Under the pieces are notes generated by a model. That model did no database searches. It saw nothing but the letters and a program-made list of their open reading frames with translations, and was not told the origin of the DNA. A program made the position numbers and the translations under genes. 46,321 nucleotides of DNA from Prevotellaceae bacterium (GTDB lineage: Bacteria; Bacteroidota; Bacteroidia; Bacteroidales; Bacteroidaceae): positions 1 through 46,321 of the forward strand of contig JAGKTZ010000008.1 in the NCBI GenBank assembly GCA_021153165.1, written 5' to 3'. Positions 1 through 8,335 of the stretch are shown one piece after another (the first letter of the stretch is position 1; each line of letters begins with the position of its first letter).

Positions 1-11
1 ACTATATTATT

Positions 12-800
12 ATGAAAAAGATTTGTATTATAGCATGTGTTGCTATTGCACTATTCGCATCGTGTTCAACACCAACTATTACAATTAACACAGAACCACC
101 AACAAAAGACGTAAATATTTCTGTTACGGCTGATTTAGAAATTTCTAAAGAAAAAATCTCTTATACATATACCCAGCATAATGATGGCGCAGTTGAAAAT
201 GCAAAAAATTGCGCAATTGTTAAAGCACTTAAGAACAATGGTGATGCGGACATACTTATTGCACCACAATACGAAATAAAAATTACAGGTTATAATAGAA
301 TAGAAGTTAAAGTATCTGGTTATCCTGCAAAATATAAGAATTTAAGATCTGTTAGTTTGGATGGAGTTATCAGCAATAATACACTTGAGATAGGCAAAAA
401 CTCACACCCTTCAACACCTGTTACGACATCAGTTCACAATGTAGAAATTCAAAGTGAACAAACTAAACAAGAGACTCCCATTGTAGTATTAACAAAGGAA
501 GCAGAAGAAAACCTAATCCAAACCGCAAAAAATGGAAACATTCAAGCGCAATACGAATTAGGTTACTACTATTTCCAATTTAGTAAGAAAAATCCAGATA
601 ATGTCACTTATGACCACTATGCAAAAAAATGGTTAAAAAAAGCAGCAGAGCAAGGACATAAAGATGCACAATATGAACTTGGGTGTTGTTATTGGAATCA
701 AAGACAATATGCTGGATACAGTAAAATTGCTAAAAATTGGCTTAAGAAAGCTGCAGAGCAAGGACATAAAGAAGCGGCAGAAATGCTGAAGAATTTGTAA
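12..800 (+). CDS. Sel1-repeat lipoprotein
   Basis: The 262-residue product starts with a lipoprotein signal peptide; the lipobox LFASC puts the lipidated Cys at residue 18, so it should be anchored in the envelope. The middle (about 25-165) matches no family I recognise. The C-terminal third carries two Sel1-type (TPR-like) repeats, each with an AQYELG start and a WLKKAAEQGHK end; such repeats usually mediate protein contacts. The gene is clearly more AT-rich than the housekeeping genes that follow, which suggests accessory or transferred DNA. Its last ~65 bases and downstream hairpin closely resemble a broken copy near 39.5 kb. The specific function is unknown; the Sel1 and lipoprotein calls are secure. 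Confidence 0.8.
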   Translation: MKKICIIACVAIALFASCSTPTITINTEPPTKDVNISVTADLEISKEKISYTYTQHNDGAVENAKNCAIVKALKNNGDADILIAPQYEIKITGYNRIEVKVSGYPAKYKNLRSVSLDGVISNNTLEIGKNSHPSTPVTTSVHNVEIQSEQTKQETPIVVLTKEAEENLIQTAKNGNIQAQYELGYYYFQFSKKNPDNVTYDHYAKKWLKKAAEQGHKDAQYELGCCYWNQRQYAGYSKIAKNWLKKAAEQGHKEAAEMLKNL

Positions 801-831
801 ATCCTATTACAATAAAGTCTTTAAAAACATA

Positions 832-878
832 CCAAGACCTTTTTGAAGAATACATCATATTTTTCAAAAAGGTCTTGG
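832..878 (+). terminator. Hairpin after the Sel1 lipoprotein gene
   Basis: Perfect 16-bp inverted repeat (CCAAGACCTTTTTGAA and its complement) with a 15-nt loop, 31 bases after the stop codon. The stem contains internal T and A runs, so either strand could terminate. The same hairpin, slightly diverged, occurs at 39562-39616 after another Sel1 gene tail. The interval 879-982 up to the nadB stop holds nothing else I can recognise. Confidence 0.7.
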
Positions 879-982
879 CTTATTATGCTTTTGCTGGTCT
901 GCTAATCTTAGCCTATAAAAGACTGCGAGGTAAGGAATTATTAATGGGGAGAAGACATAAGACCTATCTTCTCACCCTATTT

Positions 983-2572
983 TCACTCCTGATCATACGC
1001 ATGGCGCGGATAGTCTATCGTGTAGTGCAGACCACGACTTTCCTTGCGCTCGATGGCCCAGCGTGTGATCAGATAACCCACGTTGATCATATTGCGGAGT
1101 TCGCAAAGGTCGGGCGTAGCCTTGACACGTTTGAAGAGTTCCTCGGTTTCTTCGTACAGGAGGTCGAGGCGTGTCCAGGCACGTTTGAGGCGGAGGTCGC
1201 TGCGCACGATGCCGACGTAGTTGGACATGATTTGTCCCACCTCTTTGATGTCCTGGGCGATCAAGACCTTCTCTTCGTTGGACAGGGTGCCTTCGTCGTT
1301 CCACTCGGGCACTTGGTTGTTGAATTCATATTCATCCACATGCTCCAGCGAGTGCTTAGCAGCAGCTTCGGCATAGACCACGGCTTCGCTGAGCGAGTTG
1401 GACGCAAGACGATTGCCACCATGCAGTCCCGTACATGAACATTCGCCGATAGCATATAGGCGGTGGATGCTGGACTGCGCATTCAGATCGACCTTGATGC
1501 CTCCGCACATATAGTGGGCACAAGGCACTACAGGAATATACTGACGCGTGATATCTATACCCATAGACAGACACTTGGCATAGATATTGGGGAAATGTTT
1601 GCGCGTCTCCTCGGGATCCTTGTGGGTGACGTCCAAGCAGACGTGGTCGATGCCGTGTATCTTCATCTCCTTGTCGATGGCACGCGCCACGATATCGCGT
1701 GGAGCGAGGGATAGACGGCGGTCATACTTGTGCATGAATTCGGCGCCACTGGGCAAACGCAAGATGCCACCATAGCCTCGCATAGCCTCGGTGATGAGGA
1801 ATGCCGGGTGTGCTTCCTTAGGATTGTAGAGCGCTGTGGGGTGGAACTGTACAAATTCCATATCTGCCACTGTAGCCTTGGCACGATAGGCCATCGCGAT
1901 GCCGTCGCCTGTGGCAATGTTAGGGTTGGTGGTGGTAGCATATACCGCACCCACGCCACCCGTAGCCAGGATTGTGACCTTGGAGAGCAGGGTGTTGATG
2001 CGTCCGGTGTCGGGGTCGAGCACATAGGCGCCGTAGCATTCGATGTCGGGCGTGCGGCGTGTCACCTCGATGCCCAGGTGGTGCTGCGTGATGATTTCTA
2101 CGGCAAAATGATGCTCGAGCAATGTGATATTGGGATGACGGCGTACGGCTTCGATCAGACCGCGCTGGATCTCGAATCCGGTGTCGTCGGCATGATGCAA
2201 GATGCGGAATTCAGAGTGTCCGCCCTCGCGATGCAGGTCAAACTCGCCGTCGGCCGTTTTGTCAAACTTCACGCCCCATTTCACCAGGCTTTGTATGCCG
2301 GCGGGAGCGTTTTTTACCACTTGTTCGACGGCTGCTGGATCGCTGATGTAGTCGCCCGCCACCATCGTGTCGTGGATATGCTTCTCGAAGTTGTCAAGTT
2401 TCAGATTTGTGACGGATGCTATACCGCCTTGCGCCTTTGCTGTGTTGGCTTCCTCGATATTTGATTTGCAGACCAGTGCCACTTTACCTTTGCCCGATTC
2501 TGCTACTTGCAGGGCGTAACTCATTCCCGCTACACCCGAGCCTATGACTAAGAAATCGAATTTGCGTATCAT
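983..2572 (-). CDS. nadB: L-aspartate oxidase
   Basis: First enzyme of de novo NAD synthesis: FAD-dependent oxidation of L-aspartate to iminoaspartate, which quinolinate synthase (NadA) uses. The 529-residue protein has the N-terminal dinucleotide fold GSGVAGMSYA (about 11-20), the TAKAQGGIAS segment, the HREGGHSEFRILHHADDTG active-site region, HYMCGGIKVD, and the flavin-contacting GLHGGNRLASNSLSEA near residue 390. These together separate NadB from the fumarate reductase and succinate dehydrogenase flavoproteins. The helical C-terminal domain is present and the length is normal. It appears to be a single gene: an M16 gene lies upstream on the same strand but is separated by a terminator and this gene's own promoter. 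nadA and nadC are not in the window. Confidence 0.96.
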   Translation of the reverse strand: MIRKFDFLVIGSGVAGMSYALQVAESGKGKVALVCKSNIEEANTAKAQGGIASVTNLKLDNFEKHIHDTMVAGDYISDPAAVEQVVKNAPAGIQSLVKWGVKFDKTADGEFDLHREGGHSEFRILHHADDTGFEIQRGLIEAVRRHPNITLLEHHFAVEIITQHHLGIEVTRRTPDIECYGAYVLDPDTGRINTLLSKVTILATGGVGAVYATTTNPNIATGDGIAMAYRAKATVADMEFVQFHPTALYNPKEAHPAFLITEAMRGYGGILRLPSGAEFMHKYDRRLSLAPRDIVARAIDKEMKIHGIDHVCLDVTHKDPEETRKHFPNIYAKCLSMGIDITRQYIPVVPCAHYMCGGIKVDLNAQSSIHRLYAIGECSCTGLHGGNRLASNSLSEAVVYAEAAAKHSLEHVDEYEFNNQVPEWNDEGTLSNEEKVLIAQDIKEVGQIMSNYVGIVRSDLRLKRAWTRLDLLYEETEELFKRVKATPDLCELRNMINVGYLITRWAIERKESRGLHYTIDYPRHAYDQE

Positions 2573-2636
2573 CGTTAGTATTAAGGTTGCGCGCAGTGTT
2601 TATCAGATATAGCACGCGCCAAGATTCATTGTATTG

Positions 2637-2644
2637 CAAAACTA
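2637..2644 (-). promoter_or_regulatory. Bacteroidota-type -7 element for nadB
   Basis: On the minus strand this reads TAGTTTTG, a full match to the TAnnTTTG -7 consensus, about 65 bases before the nadB start. No clear TTTG -33 box was seen at the expected distance, so this rests on the -7 motif alone. Confidence 0.5.
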
Positions 2645-2679
2645 CAAACTTTTTTCTGTTCAGTAGTGCAGATCGCACA

Positions 2680-2716
2680 AAAAAACCTCTCCGACGCATG
2701 GCCAGAGAGGTTTTTT
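2680..2716 (-). terminator. Terminator of the M16 peptidase gene
   Basis: Twelve-bp perfect stem (AAAAAACCTCTC / GAGAGGTTTTTT) with a 13-nt loop, located 27 bases past the M16 stop on the minus strand. It ends in a T-run on that strand. It separates M16 transcription from nadB. Confidence 0.85.
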
Positions 2717-2742
2717 CGTATTAATGAGCTTTTATAGAAAGC

Positions 2743-5574
2743 TTATTCAGTCATATCTTCAGGAAGCATAGACACGGTGATGCAGTTGTTTTGCTTGAGC
2801 AACACGTTCTTCACGAAGTTTTGGATATCCTTAGAGGTGAGGCCCTGGATAGCCTTTTCGTAGTCCTTTTGTGTATCCTTGTTCCAGTTCACCTTATTAC
2901 CGATCAAACCTTGCCAGTAGCCGTTTTCACGTTGCTTGTCGTTGAATGATTTGAGTTCAAACTTCTTCACCTTATCCAATTCTTCTGCAGTCACGCCTTC
3001 AGCCGCAATCTTGTCGATGTCTAGGCGTACCAAGCGCAAAGCTTCATCCTTGAGTGCAGGCTTCACTGGGCAGTAGATTTGTACCATGTAAGATTCCTTT
3101 GTGCCAAAGCTTGCGTTAGCACTAGCGCCTACGCTGTATGCCATACCGCCGTCTTCGCGGATGCTCTTCAGATAGCGTTCGGTCAGGATTGAACCCAAAG
3201 CCTTCACGATAGCAGCATTCTTCACAGTGTACTTCAGGTCGCCAGTCCAGAGTTGGATGAAGGTAGCCTGAGGAGTTTCCATCTTGCGTACGAAGTGATT
3301 GTTGCGCACACCCTTCAATGGTTCCATTTCGAACTTCTTGTTGTATCCTTCGCGTTTCTTCACAGCCTTGAGAGGCGCGATGTATTGTTCGGTGAAGAGG
3401 CGGAGGCTATCTACGTCGAGGTTACCAGTGAAGTAGAAGTCGAAGTCGCCACCAGCGTTGTAGCGTTCGCTATAGAGACGCTTGATAGTTTCGTAGTCAG
3501 CCTTGTCGATGTCTGCCAACTTGATGCGGTTGGCACGTGGGTGATTGCCGTATACAGTTTTGGTGAGTGAGTCAGAGAATGCAGCTTGGGGCAACTTTTC
3601 TACGTTTTCCAACTGAGTGCGTAGACCTGCGATGATAGTATTGTAAGTATCCACGTCGTTGGCTGGAGCCTGAAAGCGGAGATAGATCAATTCGAACAGT
3701 GTGCGCAAGTCCTTAGGCGTAGATGAACCGCTCAAGTTTTCAGTAGCGTTGCCTGTAGATACGCTGCAAGACACCTGCTTGCCGGCGAGTTTCTTTTGCA
3801 ATTCGGTTGTGGTGAAGTTACCCAGACCAGTTGCGTTGATCACTTGATCCATCAATTCGAAGTTCACCACGTCTTTGTCGTTGAACCAACCCTTACCACC
3901 GAAGCTTTGAGCAGACATCAGGATTTGGCTTTCGTTGAAGTCGGTCTTCTTGAAGAATACGCGAGCGCCGTTGCTCAATGTCCAGCAAGTGTAGCCAAAG
4001 TCAGCCTTAGCTTCCTTCACGATCTTACCCTTAGCAGGGAGTTCGGGTACGAGTGGTTCATTCTTCACATTGTCCACGTATGCTGTCAGTTCAGCCGCCT
4101 TAGCCGCTTCGACAGCACCCTTCAATTGTTCAACAGTAGGTACTGCCTGGCCTTCCTTTTCAGGATATGCAGCGAAGAGCACGAAGTTCTTGTCGGTCGA
4201 TGCTACGTATTGTTGGAAAGTTTGGCTGATAGCTTCCACTGGCAATTGTTGTGCAAAGAGCTTGTAGAGTTGGAATTCTGTTTCCAAATCAGGAATTGCA
4301 TTGCCTTCGAGGAAGTGACGCACGTATTGTTGAGTATAGAAGTTGTGCTTTTGCTTTTCGCGGTTGTTGTAGAGTGTTTCGAGCGAACTGATAAACTCTT
4401 CCTTCGCACGCAATACCTCTGTTGCTGTGAAGCCAAAACGCTTAGCGCGTTCCAACTCTTGCATCACCACTTGCAGGGCTTCTACATCCTTGCCAGACTT
4501 AGGCATGATGCTCACGCTCAGAGCGCTCTTAGTCTTGCTCACCCAATAGTTGCCGTATGCTACGCCAGCTTGTGTGAAGGGGCAGTCGCCCTTGAGCGCC
4601 AATTCGTTGAGGCGTGCGTTCACCACCTTGCAAATGATGCTGTTGATATAGCCAAACACGATTTCCATCTGAGTGCCGCGCAATTCCATGGGCAAGGGTT
4701 CTTGCTTGAAGTCCAATTGCATCATCACTTGTGCCACTTCCTTGTCCTTGTCTACGATATAGATAGGTTCGTCGTTGTCGGGCACGGGATAGAATTCGTA
4801 TGGTGCAGGATTTTCCTGAGCCTTGATGGGCGAGAAGATAGCCTTGATGCGTTCCACCATCTTGTCTGCATCGATATCACCTACTACGACGATCGCTTGG
4901 TTTTGTGTGTGGTACCACTTGTGATAGTAGTCGCGCAACACTTGTGGGTCGAAGTTGTCGATCACTTCCATTGTACCGATAGGCATACGGTAGCCATAGC
5001 GAGAACCAGGGTACATGTTGGGCAACTGGCGGTCCAGGATGCGCATGATACCAGTGGTGCGTTGACGCCATTCTTCGTGGATCACGCCACGTTCCTTGTC
5101 GATATCCTTTGTTTCGAGCAAGAGCGCATTAGCCCAGTCGTGCAGGATATAGAGGCAAGAGTCGATATTGCTATCGCTCACGGGCACGCCGTCGATATTG
5201 TACACAGTTTCGTCGGTCGAAGTGTAAGCGTTCAGGTTTTGACCAAACTTCACACCGATGCTTTCGCAATACTTCACCAGGCGGTCGCCAGGGAAGTGCT
5301 TAGTACCGTTGAAGCACATGTGCTCTAGGAAGTGAGCCAGACCGCGTTGGTTGTCCTCTTCTTGCACCGCACCCACCTTTTGTGCGATATAGAAGTGTAC
5401 ACGATCTTCGGGCAGCGCATTGCTGCGCACGTAGTAAGTCAAGCCGTTCTCAAGTTTGCCATAGCGTACTGCCTCGTCGATAGGCAACACAGGCACTTGT
5501 TGTGCACGGAGTCCGCTCAATGGGAGCGCTACGAGCACCAACAGCAAAAGTTTTACGAAATTAAACTTTTTCAT
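2743..5574 (-). CDS. Secreted M16 family zinc metallopeptidase (fused, PqqL-like)
   Basis: The 943-residue protein has an N-terminal signal peptide (1-24, ending GLRAQ) and so is exported. The M16A zinc site is the inverted motif HFLEH at 81-85, followed by the usual acidic ligand region. Two M16 halves are present: an active N-terminal half (about 35-480) and a degenerate C-terminal half (about 510-935). This is the pitrilysin/PqqL arrangement that forms a closed chamber for peptide digestion. Homologues are widespread in Bacteroidales, where they are annotated as insulinase family. The gene stands alone, bounded by its own terminator and a candidate promoter at 5619-5626. The physiological substrate cannot be read from sequence. 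Confidence 0.93.
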   Translation of the reverse strand: MKKFNFVKLLLLVLVALPLSGLRAQQVPVLPIDEAVRYGKLENGLTYYVRSNALPEDRVHFYIAQKVGAVQEEDNQRGLAHFLEHMCFNGTKHFPGDRLVKYCESIGVKFGQNLNAYTSTDETVYNIDGVPVSDSNIDSCLYILHDWANALLLETKDIDKERGVIHEEWRQRTTGIMRILDRQLPNMYPGSRYGYRMPIGTMEVIDNFDPQVLRDYYHKWYHTQNQAIVVVGDIDADKMVERIKAIFSPIKAQENPAPYEFYPVPDNDEPIYIVDKDKEVAQVMMQLDFKQEPLPMELRGTQMEIVFGYINSIICKVVNARLNELALKGDCPFTQAGVAYGNYWVSKTKSALSVSIMPKSGKDVEALQVVMQELERAKRFGFTATEVLRAKEEFISSLETLYNNREKQKHNFYTQQYVRHFLEGNAIPDLETEFQLYKLFAQQLPVEAISQTFQQYVASTDKNFVLFAAYPEKEGQAVPTVEQLKGAVEAAKAAELTAYVDNVKNEPLVPELPAKGKIVKEAKADFGYTCWTLSNGARVFFKKTDFNESQILMSAQSFGGKGWFNDKDVVNFELMDQVINATGLGNFTTTELQKKLAGKQVSCSVSTGNATENLSGSSTPKDLRTLFELIYLRFQAPANDVDTYNTIIAGLRTQLENVEKLPQAAFSDSLTKTVYGNHPRANRIKLADIDKADYETIKRLYSERYNAGGDFDFYFTGNLDVDSLRLFTEQYIAPLKAVKKREGYNKKFEMEPLKGVRNNHFVRKMETPQATFIQLWTGDLKYTVKNAAIVKALGSILTERYLKSIREDGGMAYSVGASANASFGTKESYMVQIYCPVKPALKDEALRLVRLDIDKIAAEGVTAEELDKVKKFELKSFNDKQRENGYWQGLIGNKVNWNKDTQKDYEKAIQGLTSKDIQNFVKNVLLKQNNCITVSMLPEDMTE

Positions 5575-5618
5575 AAGTTAATGTTTATTTGGTTGGTTTT
5601 AATTTTAGTTCTGAGCGG

Positions 5619-5626
5619 CAAATTTA
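5619..5626 (-). promoter_or_regulatory. Candidate -7 element for the M16 gene
   Basis: On the minus strand this reads TAAATTTG, matching TAnnTTTG, 45 bases before the M16 start. No convincing -33 box was found. The 5575-5888 gap holds this motif and the miaB terminator; the rest (about 5630-5815) is AT-rich with nothing recognisable. Confidence 0.5.
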
Positions 5627-5819
5627 CAATTATTCTCGCATTTATCTATATTTTAGCATAATTTAACTGCAGAAAAAGGGCTTTTTGTCAAATTCTTGGA
5701 CATAAAGTGCGTTTATTGTACAAATATAATGCCTAAAATTCAGGAAACGTGTCTTGTTTGACCAGGATTTCAGAGCCTACATCCTGGGATTGACGTGCCG
5801 CATCTTAACAAAAAATATT

Positions 5820-5852
5820 CGCTCCGACCGATACCTGCGATCAGTCGGAGCG
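5820..5852 (-). terminator. miaB terminator
   Basis: Thirteen-bp stem with one mismatch (CGCTCCGACCGAT / ATCAGTCGGAGCG), seven-base loop. On the minus strand it is followed by an AT-rich tail ending in T6. It lies 37 bases beyond the miaB stop. Confidence 0.8.
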
Positions 5853-5888
5853 AAATGCTTGTATTATTTCTATGATATGTGAGCAAGA

Positions 5889-7217
5889 CTATTGCACCAC
5901 TTCGCCCTTGAGCGTGGCAGATGATGCATCAGTGATGCGCACGCGGACGTAGTCGCCAACGCGGAATTCGTGGCGGTCGAACACTACGACTTTGTTTTGC
6001 TCAGTGCGACCGAAGAGTTGCTCACGCGAACGCTTGCTGACGCCTTCCACCAGCACTTCGTACTCGCGGCCGATGCAGCGGCGGTTGGATTCTGCCGACA
6101 GTTCGTTTTGCAGGGCAATCAGTTCCTCGAGTCGGCGGATTTTTACCTCTTCGGGTACATCGTCGGGCAGGTGGCGTGAGGCGTAGGTGCCTGGGCGTTC
6201 AGAATATTTGAACATAAATGCTGAGTCGTAGGCACATTCGCGCATCAGGGAGAGCGAGAGTTGGTGATCCTCCTCGGTCTCGCCACAATAGCCGGCGAAG
6301 ATGTCGGTAGAAAGTCCGCAGTCGGGCACAATGCGACGGATGGCGGCTACACGATCCAGGTACCACTCGCGTGTATATTTACGGTTCATCGTATGCAGTA
6401 TGGTGTTGCTGCCACTCTGTACAGGCAGGTGGATATGACGGCACACGTTGGGCTCGTCGGCAATGACTTGCAGTGTCTCGTCGCTCATATCCTTGGGATG
6501 ACTGGTGGTGAAGCGTACACGCATCGAGGGTGCCTCGCGTGCTACCAGGCGGAGCAGTTCGGGGAAGTGTACTGTCGCAGCGCCTTGGCCTTCGGGTGTG
6601 AAGGCGTAACTATTGACATTTTGTCCGAGCAAAGTCACTTCCTTGTAACCGCGTTCCTGCAAATCGCGCACCTCGGCCAGGATGCTCTGCACATCACGGC
6701 TACGCTCGCGACCACGAGTGTAGGGCACGATGCAATAGTGGCAGAAATTGTTGCAACCACGCATGATGCTGACGAAACCAGACAGACGATTGCCACACAC
6801 ACGGTCGGGCACAATGTCGCGGTAGGTCTCGGTGGTCGAAAGTTCGATATTGATAGCTTTCTCGCCGAGCTCTGCCTGTGCGATCAGGTCGGGCAGCGAC
6901 AGATAGGCATCTGGGCCTGCCACGAGGTCGGCGTGATGATCGTTGAGCAGACCTTCCTTGACGCGCTCGGCCATACAACCCAACACGCCGATGATCAGTT
7001 TGCGGCCCTTCTTGCGCATAGCATGCAGGGCTTCGAGGCGGTGAATGATCTTCTGCTCTGCGTTGTCGCGCACCGAGCATGTGTTGAGGAACACGGCGTC
7101 GGCTGTATCCACGCTGTCGCACATTTCATAGCCAGCCATACGCATCACGGCCGCTACGACTTCGCTGTCGGCCACATTCATTTGGCAGCCGTAGGTTTCG
7201 ATATATAAATGCTTCAT
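5889..7217 (-). CDS. miaB: tRNA-2-methylthio-N6-dimethylallyladenosine synthase MiaB
   Basis: Radical-SAM methylthiotransferase that converts i6A37 to ms2i6A37 in tRNAs reading UNN codons. The 442-residue protein has the N-terminal UPF0004 domain with three cluster cysteines (C11, C47, C81), the radical-SAM CxxxCxxC motif (C155, C159, C162, in MRGCNNFCHYC), and a C-terminal TRAM domain (about 375-440). The LGQNVNSY segment and overall length fit MiaB rather than MtaB or RimO. The ATG at 7217 gives the usual short lead into YIETYGCQMN. The aldose-epimerase-like gene ends 18 bases upstream on the same strand, so the two are probably cotranscribed. Confidence 0.95.
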   Translation of the reverse strand: MKHLYIETYGCQMNVADSEVVAAVMRMAGYEMCDSVDTADAVFLNTCSVRDNAEQKIIHRLEALHAMRKKGRKLIIGVLGCMAERVKEGLLNDHHADLVAGPDAYLSLPDLIAQAELGEKAINIELSTTETYRDIVPDRVCGNRLSGFVSIMRGCNNFCHYCIVPYTRGRERSRDVQSILAEVRDLQERGYKEVTLLGQNVNSYAFTPEGQGAATVHFPELLRLVAREAPSMRVRFTTSHPKDMSDETLQVIADEPNVCRHIHLPVQSGSNTILHTMNRKYTREWYLDRVAAIRRIVPDCGLSTDIFAGYCGETEEDHQLSLSLMRECAYDSAFMFKYSERPGTYASRHLPDDVPEEVKIRRLEELIALQNELSAESNRRCIGREYEVLVEGVSKRSREQLFGRTEQNKVVVFDRHEFRVGDYVRVRITDASSATLKGEVVQ

Positions 7218-7235
7218 AGGGTAACGTTCGTTCTA

Positions 7236-8108
7236 TTAATAGAGGTCTACGACAAAGCCGCCGTTCCAGGTCTGACCCGCTGCCAAGGTGTTGATGTAGG
7301 GGCGTTCAGACAGTTCGCCGTCGAAGCCGATGCGGTCGCACAGACCATACCAGGGTTCGGGGCAAACGAAAGGGGCGTGCTGACCTTGGGGCGACCAGAA
7401 GAGCCACACCGGCGCATCGCTTTCGATGCGGAGCAACTTTGTGCCGTCCTTGCGTACGAAAGTGGCAGCCTTGACTTGATGTTCGTCGAAGATCAATGCT
7501 TCGTTGTCAAAGGTCTCCTTGCAACAGGGGATACGACCCTCGGCATCGAAGGGCACGGGGAAGCGCTCGGGCGCAGTACATCCCTGATCCATCGCACGCA
7601 GCAAGGACTTGGGCTCGCCCTCCAGGGTGATGTAGCCACTCAGGGGTTCGTCGCGATCGTAGTCAGGCAGGTTGAATGCGGGGTGTCCGCCCATTTGGAA
7701 ATACATCGTGCTTTCGCCCAGATTTTCTACGGCAAAAGCCGAAGTCAACTTTCTGCCGTCAAGACGGAAGGTCACCTGGATGCGACAGGGGAAGGGATAG
7801 TTGGCCAATTCCTCGGCTGTGGGCGTGAAGGAGAGCACGGCGTGAGTTTCGCTCTGTTCGAGAATGGTCCAAACCTGTTTGCGTACAAAACCGTGCTTAG
7901 TCATCGACCACACGCGGCCGTCATATCGGTACTGTCCGTCCCAATGTCCGCCCACCGAGGGGAAGAGGATGGGCGATGTGCCGTTCCAAAATTCGGGATC
8001 GCGTTGCCACAGATATTCGTAACCTGTACGCACGTCCTTCAGGCTTTGCATTTCTGCGCCTTGGAGTGCGACTTGCAGTATCAATTCGTTGTTTTGTAGT
8101 GTAATCAT
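7236..8108 (-). CDS. Aldose 1-epimerase family protein (LacX-like)
   Basis: The 290-residue protein has the galactose-mutarotase-like beta-sandwich signature: GAEMQSLKD near the N-terminus, a LFPSVGGHWDG stretch (about 50-60), KHGFVR (about 72-77, containing a conserved His) and GGHPAFNLP (about 142-150, containing the second conserved His). Family members interconvert sugar anomers or bind phosphosugars; the LacX/YeaD-like branch has poorly defined substrates. No signal peptide is seen, so it is probably cytoplasmic. It precedes miaB by 18 bases and is preceded by a dispersed repeat array (8162-8260). The family is secure, the sugar is not. Confidence 0.85.
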   Translation of the reverse strand: MITLQNNELILQVALQGAEMQSLKDVRTGYEYLWQRDPEFWNGTSPILFPSVGGHWDGQYRYDGRVWSMTKHGFVRKQVWTILEQSETHAVLSFTPTAEELANYPFPCRIQVTFRLDGRKLTSAFAVENLGESTMYFQMGGHPAFNLPDYDRDEPLSGYITLEGEPKSLLRAMDQGCTAPERFPVPFDAEGRIPCCKETFDNEALIFDEHQVKAATFVRKDGTKLLRIESDAPVWLFWSPQGQHAPFVCPEPWYGLCDRIGFDGELSERPYINTLAAGQTWNGGFVVDLY

Positions 8109-8161
8109 ATTGGTGTAGTAGATATTTGGTAAATGCTATTTCTGAGTCGAAAAATGCTTGT

Positions 8162-8260
8162 CAAAAAAAACCTTGACCTTTTTTAAAAAAACCCTTACCT
8201 TTTTCAAAAAACATTAGACTTTTTTTCAACAAGGTCTAACCTTTTTTCAACGAGGTCTGA
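8162..8260. repeat. Dispersed ~21-bp T-tract array, copy A
   Basis: Four imperfect units whose T-runs begin at 8179, 8200, 8220 and 8242 (spacings 21, 20, 22). The cores read TTGACC, TTACC, ATTAGAC and GGTCTAACC. The ATTAGAC and GTCTAA cores can pair into a hairpin followed by CCTTTTTT on the plus strand or TGTTTTTT on the minus strand. The array lies downstream of the sulfotransferase gene and upstream of the epimerase-like gene, both on the minus strand. It is nearly identical to copy E at 30424. Confidence 0.8.
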
Positions 8261-8335
8261 TTCTCGTTCTGCGAGACGGTGCAAAGCCTTCGTCAGACCA
8301 GTGTTTTTGTACAATAAGATTTGCCCAAATGTTAT

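Noticed and set aside
3796..5328. 510-residue plus-strand open frame opposite the M16 peptidase gene
   Set aside because: Antisense shadow: it lies wholly within a clearly identified gene with signal peptide and zinc site and has no recognisable domain. The same applies to long frames opposite miaB (6261-7208), the sialidase (27180-28463), the DUF2723 gene (34398-35543) and typA (43304-44545).
8162..8260. Repeat array considered as a CRISPR
   Set aside because: Units follow each other without unique spacers, vary in sequence, and no cas gene is present anywhere in the window.
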